Source: Rhodospirillales bacterium 69-11 (lineage in GTDB: Bacteria > Pseudomonadota > Alphaproteobacteria > Acetobacterales > Acetobacteraceae). From it: DNA of 43,112 nt. The notes under the pieces were generated by a model. The model saw nothing but the letters and a program-made list of their open reading frames with translations. It searched no databases and had not been told where the DNA came from. A program made the position numbers and the translations under genes. The DNA is taken from positions 12,993 through 56,104 of the forward strand of contig MKTV01000071.1 in NCBI GenBank assembly GCA_001898425.1. The letters are read 5' to 3'. Positions 1-6,218 of the stretch are shown one piece after another (the stretch's first letter is position 1; each line of letters begins with the position of its first letter).

Positions 1-307
1 GGTCGGCGCACCACTCCCACAGCTGGCGGCTGAGCTCGACATTGGTGGCCCAGGTATGATCGCCGTCCACCGCGGTGGTCTCGCTGACGGCGCCCAGGTG
101 GAACACCATCTCGAGTGGCGGGCGGCTCGCCAGGAACGCTTCCAGTTCGGAGGGGGGAAGCAGCCGTCCCGGCGGATGTTTCGCGAGGTTGCGCCACTTG
201 CCACCCTGGCCCAGCCAGTCGACCACGACCGTCTCGTGCCCGCGTCGCGCCAACGCCGCCTGCAGAATGGAGCCGATGAAGCCGGCACCGCCAGTGACCA
301 GGATCAT
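1..307 (-). CDS. hldD: ADP-L-glycero-D-manno-heptose 6-epimerase, 5' part of gene (cut by window edge)
   Basis: About 102 residues of a short-chain dehydrogenase/epimerase are present; the rest lies left of the window. The start is the ATG at 305-307 and the protein opens with the Rossmann motif MILVTGGAGFIGS (GxxGxxG, NAD(P) binding). The following VVDWLGQGGKWRNLAKHPPG, FHLGAVSETT and TNVELSRQLWEWC are typical of HldD/RfaD, which epimerises ADP-D-glycero- to ADP-L-glycero-manno-heptose for the lipopolysaccharide core in the cytoplasm. It is divergent from ubiK with a 68-bp gap. No clear ribosome-binding site precedes the ATG. Another NAD-dependent sugar epimerase is possible, but the WLGQGGKWRN stretch argues for HldD. 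Confidence 0.85.
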   Translation of the reverse strand, partial: MILVTGGAGFIGSILQAALARRGHETVVVDWLGQGGKWRNLAKHPPGRLLPPSELEAFLASRPPLEMVFHLGAVSETTAVDGDHTWATNVELSRQLWEWCAD

Positions 308-375
308 GGCGGCACGTTATAGGGACATGGAGCCGGCCGCGGAAGGCTGCCGGCGAAAGAAGGAGACAACCGGCC

Positions 376-672
376 ATGAGCGACCGCCCACGTTTCTTTG
401 ACGACCTGGCCGGCGTGGCCGGAGGCGCCATTTCGGCCCTGGCCGGCCTGCGGGAAGAGGCCGAGTCGCTGGTGCGCGCGCGCATCGACGATGCGGTCCG
501 CAAGCTGGACCTGTTGCGGCGGGAAGAGCTGGATGCCGTGGCGGAAATGGCCGCGAACGCGCGATCGGAGCAGGAGAATGCGGCGGTGAAGCTCGCGGCC
601 ATGGAGGCGCGGCTGGCGGTGCTGGAAGCGCGCCTGGCCGCGCTGGAGACGGCACCGCGGCAGGAAAACTGA
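376..672 (+). CDS. ubiK: UbiK accessory factor family protein (BMFP/DUF526)
   Basis: This 98-residue protein begins RFFDDLAGVAGGAISALAGL, the amphipathic N-terminal segment of the UbiK/YqiC family. A middle part containing REEAESLVRARID and LLRREELDAVAEMAANA follows, then a C-terminal coiled coil (residues about 65-92, MEARLAVLEARLAALE) that trimerises in characterised homologues. In the family, UbiK is a lipid-binding accessory factor of aerobic ubiquinone synthesis that interacts with UbiJ. It is the first gene of a rightward run, and a COQ9-like gene lies 1.5 kb downstream, which fits a quinone role. Length matches the family. The start is supported by the conserved N-terminus. Confidence 0.85.
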   Translation: MSDRPRFFDDLAGVAGGAISALAGLREEAESLVRARIDDAVRKLDLLRREELDAVAEMAANARSEQENAAVKLAAMEARLAVLEARLAALETAPRQEN

Positions 673-802
673 CGCTTGCGGCACGCAGCGACACGTCTAT
701 AGGCTCCCCTTGTGGCGAGCCCCGGGCGACTCCGCAAGATATCGGGGTCAGGTGCGCGGGGCGGACGTCACGCCCGGCCTTCCTAACGATGGGAGACCCC
801 GC

Positions 803-1306
803 ATGTCAGCGACGCTGGCCACCACCTACGAACAAGCCGCCAATCCCCTCGACGTGATGGAGCAAATCGTCAGCGCGAACGACTGGGCGTTCGACCGCCG
901 CAGCGAGTCGGAGATGGCGGCGGAGGCGCCGGGCCGCTGGTGCGATTACGGTCTGTACTTCAACTGGTCGCACGAAATCAGCGCGATGCACTTCACCTGC
1001 ACCTTCGACCTGAAGGTGCCGGAGAAGCGCCGCGGCATGCTCTACGAGCTGCTGGCGCTCGCCAACGAGCGGCTGTGGATCGGCCATTTCGGCCTGGACA
1101 GCGACGACGGCATGCCGGTGTTCCGCCATGCGGTGCTGCTGCGCGGCGCGCCGGGCGCCTCGGCCGAGAGCCTTGAGGACATGGTCGACATCGCCATCAC
1201 CGAATGCGAGCGCTTCTTCCCCGCGTTCCAGTTCGTGCTGTGGGGTGGCCGCACGCCGGCGGACGCGTTGCAGGCGGCGATGCTCGAATGCGTCGGTGAG
1301 GCATGA
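803..1306 (+). CDS. YbjN-domain protein
   Basis: A 167-residue protein of YbjN type. The start chosen is the ATG at 803, preceded by GGGAGA at 791-796; the frame is open from a GTG at 710 but that extension has no family character. Recognisable parts are NPLDVMEQIVSANDWAFDR near the N-terminus, a central beta-rich stretch with WCDYGLYFNWS and MHFTCTFDLKVP, and a C-terminal helix with ECERFFPAFQFVLWGGRTP. YbjN domains have a type III secretion chaperone-like fold; their biochemical role is poorly known and no secretion genes are nearby. The stop overlaps the proC start (ATGA), so the two are probably translationally coupled. Confidence 0.75.
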   Translation: MSATLATTYEQAANPLDVMEQIVSANDWAFDRRSESEMAAEAPGRWCDYGLYFNWSHEISAMHFTCTFDLKVPEKRRGMLYELLALANERLWIGHFGLDSDDGMPVFRHAVLLRGAPGASAESLEDMVDIAITECERFFPAFQFVLWGGRTPADALQAAMLECVGEA

Positions 1307-2115
1307 CGGCGGGGCGCCTTCCGCCGCTCCTGCTGGTCGGGTGCGGCCGGATGGGCGGCGCGATGCTGGCGGGATGGCGGGAAAACGGCCTAGCGCCGTC
1401 CTTCGCGGTCGACCCGGCGCCCGCCGCCGCGGAGTTGGCCGGGCCTGACCTGACCGTCGTCGCGGGACCGGAGGCGATTCCCGACGACTTCGCCCCGGCC
1501 GCGGTCGTGCTGGCCGTCAAGCCGCAGAACGCGGCCGACACCCTGCCCACCTACCGCCGCTTCGGCGGCAGCGCGGTGTTCCTGTCGATCATGGCGGGCC
1601 GCACCACGGCGGGAATGCGCCGGCTGCTGGGCGACGAGGCGGCGATCGTCCGCGCCATGCCCAACACACCGGCCGCGATCCGCCAGGGCATCACGGTCGC
1701 GTTCCCGACCGACGCGGTGAGCGCGGCGCAGAACGCGTTGTGCGACCGGCTGCTGCAGGCGATCGGCCAGGTCGCCTGGGTCGAGGACGAAGCGCTGCTC
1801 GACCCCGTCACCGCCGTCTCGGGCAGCGGTCCCGCCTATGTTTTCCTGCTCGCCGAACTGATGGAACAGGCCGCGCTGCGGGAGGGAATTCCCGCCGATC
1901 TCGCCCGCCGGCTGGCACGGCAGACCGTGGCGGGCGCTGGCGCGCTGCTCGCCGCGAGCCCCGAGGATGCGGCCGCGCTCCGCCAGGCCGTCACCAGCCC
2001 GGGTGGCACGACGGCCGCGGCACTCCATGTACTGATGGATGCCGCCGCCTGGCCGGACTCCATGACCCGCGCCATCGCGGCGGCGACGCAAAGGTCCCGC
2101 GACCTCGCGGGCTGA
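1303..2115 (+). CDS. proC: Pyrroline-5-carboxylate reductase
   Basis: The 270-residue cytoplasmic enzyme catalyses the last step of proline synthesis, NAD(P)H-dependent reduction of 1-pyrroline-5-carboxylate. The N-terminal Rossmann motif is LLLVGCGRMGGAMLAGW (residues about 9-25). AVKPQN and RAMPNTPAAIRQG follow in the middle. The C-terminal dimerisation domain carries the family signature VTSPGGTTAAALHVL near residues 229-243. Length is normal. The ATG overlaps the upstream stop by four bases and has no separate strong ribosome-binding site, which suggests coupling to the YbjN gene. A 63-bp gap separates it from the COQ9-like gene. Confidence 0.93.
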   Translation: MTAGRLPPLLLVGCGRMGGAMLAGWRENGLAPSFAVDPAPAAAELAGPDLTVVAGPEAIPDDFAPAAVVLAVKPQNAADTLPTYRRFGGSAVFLSIMAGRTTAGMRRLLGDEAAIVRAMPNTPAAIRQGITVAFPTDAVSAAQNALCDRLLQAIGQVAWVEDEALLDPVTAVSGSGPAYVFLLAELMEQAALREGIPADLARRLARQTVAGAGALLAASPEDAAALRQAVTSPGGTTAAALHVLMDAAAWPDSMTRAIAAATQRSRDLAG

Positions 2116-2178
2116 GCGTGACCGGCGCGGGCACCAGCCTTCGCCGGCGGCGCGGTGAGACAACGACGGAGCGGCGGC

Positions 2179-2952
2179 GTGAGCGACTCGGAACTGGACC
2201 AGGCTGTGGTCTCGGCGGTCTTCCGGATGGCGGAGGAGCGCGGCTGGAACAGGGTGAACGTGCCGGCGGCGGCGTTGGCGGCGGACCTTCCGCTGCCGCG
2301 TGTGCGGGCGCGGTTCCCGACCCGGCTGCACGTGCTCCATCGATTCGGCACGCTGCTGGACCAGGCCGCGCTGGACGGCGCGAGTTCCGAGGGTCCGGTG
2401 CGCGACCGGTTGTTCGACCTGCTGATGCGCCGCTTCGACGCCTTGCAGGCGGAACGCGGCGGCGTGCTCGCGCTGCTGCAGGCGCTGCCCTTCAATCCCG
2501 CGACCTCGGTCCTGCTGTCCTGCGAGACGCGACGGAGCATGCGTTGGCTGCTGGGGGCGGCCGGTGCCGGAACCGGCGGCGTGCGGGGTGAAGCGCGCGT
2601 CCAGGGACTGACGGCGGTCTGGCTCTGGGGCATGCGCGCCTGGCAGCGCGACGAGACGACGGACCTCTCCACCACGATGGCGGCGGTCGACTCGGCGCTG
2701 GGCCGTGCCGAACAGGCAGCGGGCTGGCTGGGCGGCTTGCGCGGCGGATCGGACGCGGCGACCGACCCGGCACCGGATGCCTCGGGCCTGGGCACGACCG
2801 ACACCGGCCTGGAAACGGCGGCGGAGGACGCCCCGGCCATGCCGACCACACCCGCGCCGCCGTCAGGGACACAGGCGCCCAAGCCACAAGCGGGTCCCGG
2901 CGGACCGGAGACGAGCGACGAGTCCGGGGCGGCGCCTTCGCCCATCGGCTGA
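2179..2952 (+). CDS. COQ9-like / TetR-fold protein
   Basis: The preferred start is the GTG at 2179 (VSDSELDQAVVSAVFRMAEERGWNRVNV), giving 257 residues; an in-frame GTG at 2155 would add eight. The N-terminal part resembles a TetR-type helix bundle, and FPTRLHVLHRFGTLLDQAAL and RDRLFDLLMRRFDALQ follow. The segment LWGMRAWQRDETTDLSTTMAAVDSALGRAEQ (residues about 147-177 in part) is characteristic of COQ9, a lipid-binding protein that assists COQ7/UbiF hydroxylation in ubiquinone synthesis. The last 60 residues are a low-complexity Ala/Pro/Thr/Gly tail without homology I recognise. Annotation pipelines may call it TetR, but the C-terminal half argues for COQ9. Placement near ubiK supports a quinone role (inference). 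Confidence 0.65.
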   Translation: MSDSELDQAVVSAVFRMAEERGWNRVNVPAAALAADLPLPRVRARFPTRLHVLHRFGTLLDQAALDGASSEGPVRDRLFDLLMRRFDALQAERGGVLALLQALPFNPATSVLLSCETRRSMRWLLGAAGAGTGGVRGEARVQGLTAVWLWGMRAWQRDETTDLSTTMAAVDSALGRAEQAAGWLGGLRGGSDAATDPAPDASGLGTTDTGLETAAEDAPAMPTTPAPPSGTQAPKPQAGPGGPETSDESGAAPSPIG

Positions 2953-3000
2953 TCCTGTCGCCCTCGGGTGATCGGGCGGGTCTCGGGGAATGCGGCGAGC

Positions 3001-3201
3001 GGAACCGCTGATCCACGCCGATGCACGCTGATGGGCCGGTGTGTGCCGTAACGGCGAGCGTCCCGCCGTCCCGTCAGCCAGGAAAGCGCGCGCAGCACCC
3101 TCATCTCCGACGCGACAAGCGGTGACGACCGAGCGGTGGAGGCGCCGAGGCTTCCGCCGCCCCAGTCCCATCCGCGTTCATCTGCGTGCATCTGCGGTTC
3201 C
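3001..3201. repeat. 201-bp element with 35-bp inverted termini built of 10-bp units
   Basis: Bases 3001-3035 and the reverse complement of 3167-3201 match at 30 of 35 positions. Each arm is roughly three copies of a 10-bp unit (CGCNGATGNA). The 131 bp between the arms carries no convincing gene. It lies between the COQ9-like gene and the DUF6065-like gene, which converge on it, so it could form a long cruciform or a hairpin in RNA read from either side. Units of this kind (GATG-ACGC periodic) occur as dispersed repeats in many unrelated bacteria; this copy looks like a non-coding miniature form. The 2953-3238 gap holds nothing else I can support. Confidence 0.7.
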
Positions 3202-3238
3202 AACGAACGAACCGGCCGCTGGGCTCCGATGCGGGGGG

Positions 3239-4021
3239 CTAGCCGGCCGCATGGACCACGGGACATCCCCCACCCCGCTGCCGCTTGCGCGATGCCACCG
3301 CATATTCCCCCTTCGCCCGCAACGGTCGGCTCGACGGCTCGACGAACCGCGCCTCCCACGCTTCCCAATCGGCCGCGGTCATGTCCGCCAGCGTGCCGGC
3401 CTGCATGTCCGCCATGGTCGCGGGCTGGTAGAGCCATTGCGGCACCGGCTGGGCCTGCACCAGAGGCGCGCGGGCGTGCAGACGTACCGGCGCGTGCGTG
3501 CGGGTCAGCCGCAGGTTGATGAACAGCGGCGCCCGCCAGGTATCGGTCTCGACGATGCCCTCGAGCACGTCGTAGCCGCCGAACAAGGGCACGTTCGCAG
3601 GACGGCGCAGCAGCAGCGACCAGCCGGCGGCGGTGGCGGCGATCACGCCCAGCGACACCTGCACCACGCCCGGCTCCTGCATCGCGGTGAACAGCGCGCC
3701 GCCCACCGGCTCGAGTCCGGCCGGCGCGTGCGCCGCGATCGCATCGCTCATGCCCGGAAAGGCGCAGGAATCGTCGAGCGGCGCGTACTCCTCACCATCG
3801 AAGGAGTAGAACACCGACCCGCCGTCCCAGAGCAGCCAGGCATCCATCGGAGGGTATAACCACCAGCCGAAGCCGCAGGCGCTGGTCACCGCCTCGCAGT
3901 AGCGCGCCGCCCGGATCGGGAGGGAGCCGCCGGCGTCGCGCAGGGCCGGACGGGGTGCCATCGGGAGATCGGTGTAGCTCATGAACCGAGCGGCCGGGCC
4001 GCGCGCGGCAATGGGGGGCAT
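3239..4021 (-). CDS. DUF6065-like protein, putative partner of the repeat peptide
   Basis: A 260-residue protein. The start chosen is the ATG at 4019-4021 (MPPIAARGPAARFMSYTDLP), with GGAG seven bases upstream; an ATG at 4120 would add 33 residues translated from repetitive DNA. Landmarks are ARYCEAVTSACGFGWWLYPP (residues about 37-56), WLLWDGG, EPGVVQVSLGVIAATAAGWS, RRPANVP, LEGIVETDTW and PLFINLRLTRTHAPVRL. The GWSLL...PAN...EGIVETD...LTR order resembles what I know as DUF6065, a family without assigned function. The basic tail ends RQRGGGCPVVHAAG. It has no signal peptide and no membrane segment, so it is probably cytoplasmic. It lies 105 bp downstream of the repeat-peptide gene on the same strand, presumably in one transcript. 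Confidence 0.6.
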   Translation of the reverse strand: MPPIAARGPAARFMSYTDLPMAPRPALRDAGGSLPIRAARYCEAVTSACGFGWWLYPPMDAWLLWDGGSVFYSFDGEEYAPLDDSCAFPGMSDAIAAHAPAGLEPVGGALFTAMQEPGVVQVSLGVIAATAAGWSLLLRRPANVPLFGGYDVLEGIVETDTWRAPLFINLRLTRTHAPVRLHARAPLVQAQPVPQWLYQPATMADMQAGTLADMTAADWEAWEARFVEPSSRPLRAKGEYAVASRKRQRGGGCPVVHAAG

Positions 4022-4033
4022 GGGGAGTCTCCG

Positions 4034-4095
4034 ACGCGAAAATGGGCCCACGCGGAACGGGCCAACGCCAAAAGGGGCCAACGCGAAAGGGGCGG
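4034..4095. repeat. Four degenerate 15-16-bp tandem repeats
   Basis: Units start at 4034, 4050, 4065 and 4081 and follow the pattern ACGCGRAAANGGGCC with small variations (lengths 16, 15, 16, 15). They fill the leader of the DUF6065-like gene, between the precursor hairpin and the ribosome-binding site. In the frame of that gene they would read as PF-x-VG/LA repeats. I take them as untranslated spacer because a good ribosome-binding site and ATG lie downstream. Confidence 0.6.
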
Positions 4096-4117
4096 CCGGC
4101 ACGTAGCGGTGCCGGCC
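4094..4117 (-). terminator. Hairpin between peptide gene and DUF6065-like gene (attenuator-like)
   Basis: GGCCGGCAC and GTGCCGGCC form a perfect 9-bp stem with a 6-base loop, starting 9 bases after the stop codon of the peptide gene. No T-run follows in the direction of transcription, so it is probably a partial terminator or 3'-end stabiliser. Hairpins in this position commonly give a precursor gene more transcript than its downstream enzyme gene. Confidence 0.5.
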
Positions 4118-4126
4118 CATGTGCGC

Positions 4127-4318
4127 TCAGCCGATGACGCGGTAGCCCCCGCCGATCGTGCGATATCCCCCGCCGATGGTGCGGTAGCCGCCACCGATGG
4201 TGCGGTACCCGCCACCGATCGTTCGAGGAGCGCCGGCGTCGACGGCCCGGACGGGATCGGTCGGCGCCGCGGCCGCGGTATCGATGCGGGCGACGAAGCT
4301 GGGCGTACGGAAGCGCAT
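4127..4318 (-). CDS. Heptad-repeat peptide, candidate RiPP precursor
   Basis: A 63-residue ORF starting at the ATG at 4316-4318, with AGGAG eight bases upstream. Residues 1-31 (MRFRTPSFVARIDT, then Ala/Pro/Asp-rich) look like a leader. Residues 32-59 are four exact copies of the heptapeptide RTIGGGY, and the protein ends RVIG, a fifth partial copy. DNA of the repeats varies at third positions while the peptide stays identical, which points to selection on protein sequence. Short length, leader plus repeated core, a hairpin after the stop and a conserved-looking partner gene downstream are the usual layout of ribosomally made, modified peptides. No protease, transporter or known RiPP enzyme (YcaO, radical SAM, LanB, DUF692) is adjacent. 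A structural or regulatory role is also possible. Confidence 0.6.
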   Translation of the reverse strand: MRFRTPSFVARIDTAAAAPTDPVRAVDAGAPRTIGGGYRTIGGGYRTIGGGYRTIGGGYRVIG

Positions 4319-4387
4319 GCTGATGTCTCCTGCCGTGTCCGGCGCGCCCATGCGGGCCGGATCCACCCCGCGCAGTGCGGGGCGGAG

Positions 4388-4431
4388 GGATGGACCTGTG
4401 TGTCGGACGGGGCGCCGAGCGGATGGACCTG
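4388..4431. promoter_or_regulatory. Pair of 11-bp direct repeats in peptide leader region
   Basis: GGATGGACCTG occurs at 4388-4398 and again at 4421-4431, 33 bp apart start to start, about three helical turns. They lie between the candidate peptide promoter and the peptide gene, in the 402-bp gap between that gene and selO. They could be tandem regulator sites, but chance is not excluded. Confidence 0.3.
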
Positions 4432-4528
4432 ACCCAACGGCGAACGCGATCGGCGCCGGGGCGCGATCGGGATTCACGTCATGCTGGTTTGGGGAGCAGG
4501 CACACGTCTCCCGTGCGCTGCATTGGTG

Positions 4529-4555
4529 ACTATAGGAAAAAATACACGCGGTCAA
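4529..4555 (-). promoter_or_regulatory. Candidate sigma-70-type promoter for the peptide operon
   Basis: On the minus strand TTGACC (4555-4550) and TATAGT (4534-4529) are separated by 15 bases, shorter than ideal, inside the only clearly AT-rich patch of the neighbourhood (about 4529-4570). It would give a leader of about 200 bases before the peptide ATG. The same patch may serve the divergent selO gene. The remainder of the 4319-4720 gap holds only the direct repeats listed separately. Confidence 0.35.
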
Positions 4556-4720
4556 CGAAAATTTTCTTGCCACGCGAGGCCGGGCAAGTTCCCCATCGCC
4601 GGGCGGTGGGACGACCGGAGAAGGAGCGCAGGCTGCACCGCCCCTTGCGGGCGCCCTGCCCCGACGCGATGTCAGGCCGATGCGCCCCGCGACCCCGAAA
4701 CACCGGAAGGACCGCCCCGC

Positions 4721-6196
4721 ATGATCGCGTTCGGCTTCGACAACACCTACACGCGCTTGCCCGACCGGTTCTATGCGCGGCTCGCGCCCACCCCGGTCGC
4801 GAACCCCGCCCTGGTGCGCCTCAACGCGCCCGTGGCGCGGATGCTGGGCCTGGACCCGGACGCGCTGACGGGGCCGGAGGGCGCGGCGGTGTTCGCCGGC
4901 AATGCCGTGCCGGCCGATGCCGATCCGGCCGCGCTCGCCTATGCCGGTCACCAGTTCGGCTACTTCTCGCCGCAACTGGGGGACGGCCGCGCGCTGCTGC
5001 TGGGGGAGATCGTCGGCCGCGACGGGGTGCGCCGCGACGTCCAGCTCAAGGGCAGCGGCCCCACCCCCTTCTCCCGCAACGGCGACGGCCGCGCGGCGCT
5101 CGGCCCGGTCCTGCGCGAATACCTGATCAGCGAAGCGATGGCGGGGTTCGGCATTCCGACCACACGCTCCCTCGCCGCCGTGACGACCGGAGAGCCAGTG
5201 TACCGGGAAACCGCCCTGCCCGGCGCGGTGCTCACCCGTGTCGCGGCGAGCCACATCCGCGTGGGCACGTTCCAGTATTTCGCCGCGCGCCAGGACATCG
5301 AAGCGGTGCGGCTGCTGGCCGACTACACGATCGGTCGCCACGATCCCGAGGCGAAGGGGACCGCCGACCCCTATCGCGCGATGCTCGCGGGCGTCGTCGC
5401 GCGGCAGGCGGATCTCGTCGCGCAATGGCTGCTGGTGGGCTTCATCCACGGCGTCATGAACACCGACAATGCGGCGGTGTCGGGTGAGACGATCGATTAC
5501 GGACCCTGCGCGTTCATGGACGCGTACGATCCAGGCACGGTGTTCAGCTCGATCGACGAGCTGGGCCGCTACGCCTACGCCAACCAGCCCGGCATCGCGC
5601 ACTGGAACGTGACGCGGCTGGCCGAGGCGCTGCTGCCGCTGCTCGCCCCCGAGACGGACGCGGCGGTCGAGATCGCGAAGGAGGTGCTCGCCGGGTTCGG
5701 CCCGCGCTTCGAGGCCGCCTATCTCGGCGGGCTGCGCCGCAAGATCGGGCTCGCCACGTCCGAGGACGGCGATGGCGCGCTGATTAAGGACCTGCTGTCG
5801 CGCATGAAGGACAACGCGGCGGACTTCACGCTGACGTTCCGGCGGCTTGCCGCCGCTGCCTCCGGGCCGGAGGGCGATGCGGCGGTGCGTAGCGAATTCA
5901 CCGATCCCGCCGCCTATGACGGCTGGGCGAGCGCATGGCGTTCGCGGCTCGCGCGGGAGCCGGGCGCCCCCGCCGCGCGCCGCGCCGCGATGGAGGCGGT
6001 CAACCCGGCCTACATCCCCCGCAACCATGTGGTGGAGGAGGCGCTGCAGGCCGCGGTGTCCCGCCAGGATTACGGCCCGTTCGAGGCCATGCTCGCCGTG
6101 GTCGTACGCCCGTTCGAGGAGCGGCCCGGCCTCGAGCGCTACGCGACCCCGCCGCTGCCCGACCAGCGCGTGCTGCAGACCTTCTGCGGCACCTGA
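4721..6196 (+). CDS. selO: Protein adenylyltransferase SelO (YdiU/UPF0061)
   Basis: A 491-residue pseudokinase-fold enzyme that in characterised members transfers AMP from ATP to Ser/Thr/Tyr of protein substrates, with links to redox stress. The start is the ATG at 4721 with GGAAGG at 4705-4710. Family hallmarks are the N-terminal FDNTYTRLP, YAGHQFGYFSPQLGDGRALLLGE, LKGSGPTPFSRNGDGRA, SEAMAGFGIPTTRSL, HGVMNTDN and DYGPCAFMD (DFG-like metal site), with NPAYIPRNH and RPFEERPG near the C-terminus. The C-terminus is FCGT: a cysteine at the position where eukaryotic homologues carry selenocysteine nearby. It is divergent from the peptide operon; a functional link is not shown. Confidence 0.93.
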   Translation: MIAFGFDNTYTRLPDRFYARLAPTPVANPALVRLNAPVARMLGLDPDALTGPEGAAVFAGNAVPADADPAALAYAGHQFGYFSPQLGDGRALLLGEIVGRDGVRRDVQLKGSGPTPFSRNGDGRAALGPVLREYLISEAMAGFGIPTTRSLAAVTTGEPVYRETALPGAVLTRVAASHIRVGTFQYFAARQDIEAVRLLADYTIGRHDPEAKGTADPYRAMLAGVVARQADLVAQWLLVGFIHGVMNTDNAAVSGETIDYGPCAFMDAYDPGTVFSSIDELGRYAYANQPGIAHWNVTRLAEALLPLLAPETDAAVEIAKEVLAGFGPRFEAAYLGGLRRKIGLATSEDGDGALIKDLLSRMKDNAADFTLTFRRLAAAASGPEGDAAVRSEFTDPAAYDGWASAWRSRLAREPGAPAARRAAMEAVNPAYIPRNHVVEEALQAAVSRQDYGPFEAMLAVVVRPFEERPGLERYATPPLPDQRVLQTFCGT

Positions 6197-6218
6197 CGCG
6201 GCGGAGCGCCTTCCCGCG

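Noticed and set aside
4022-4120. 33-residue N-terminal extension of the DUF6065-like protein
   Set aside because: It would be translated from degenerate tandem repeats; the ATG at 4021 has a good ribosome-binding site.
6180-6196. Selenocysteine reading of the TGA at the SelO C-terminus
   Set aside because: FCGT followed by TGA ends the protein normally; no coding continuation or SECIS-like hairpin is apparent.
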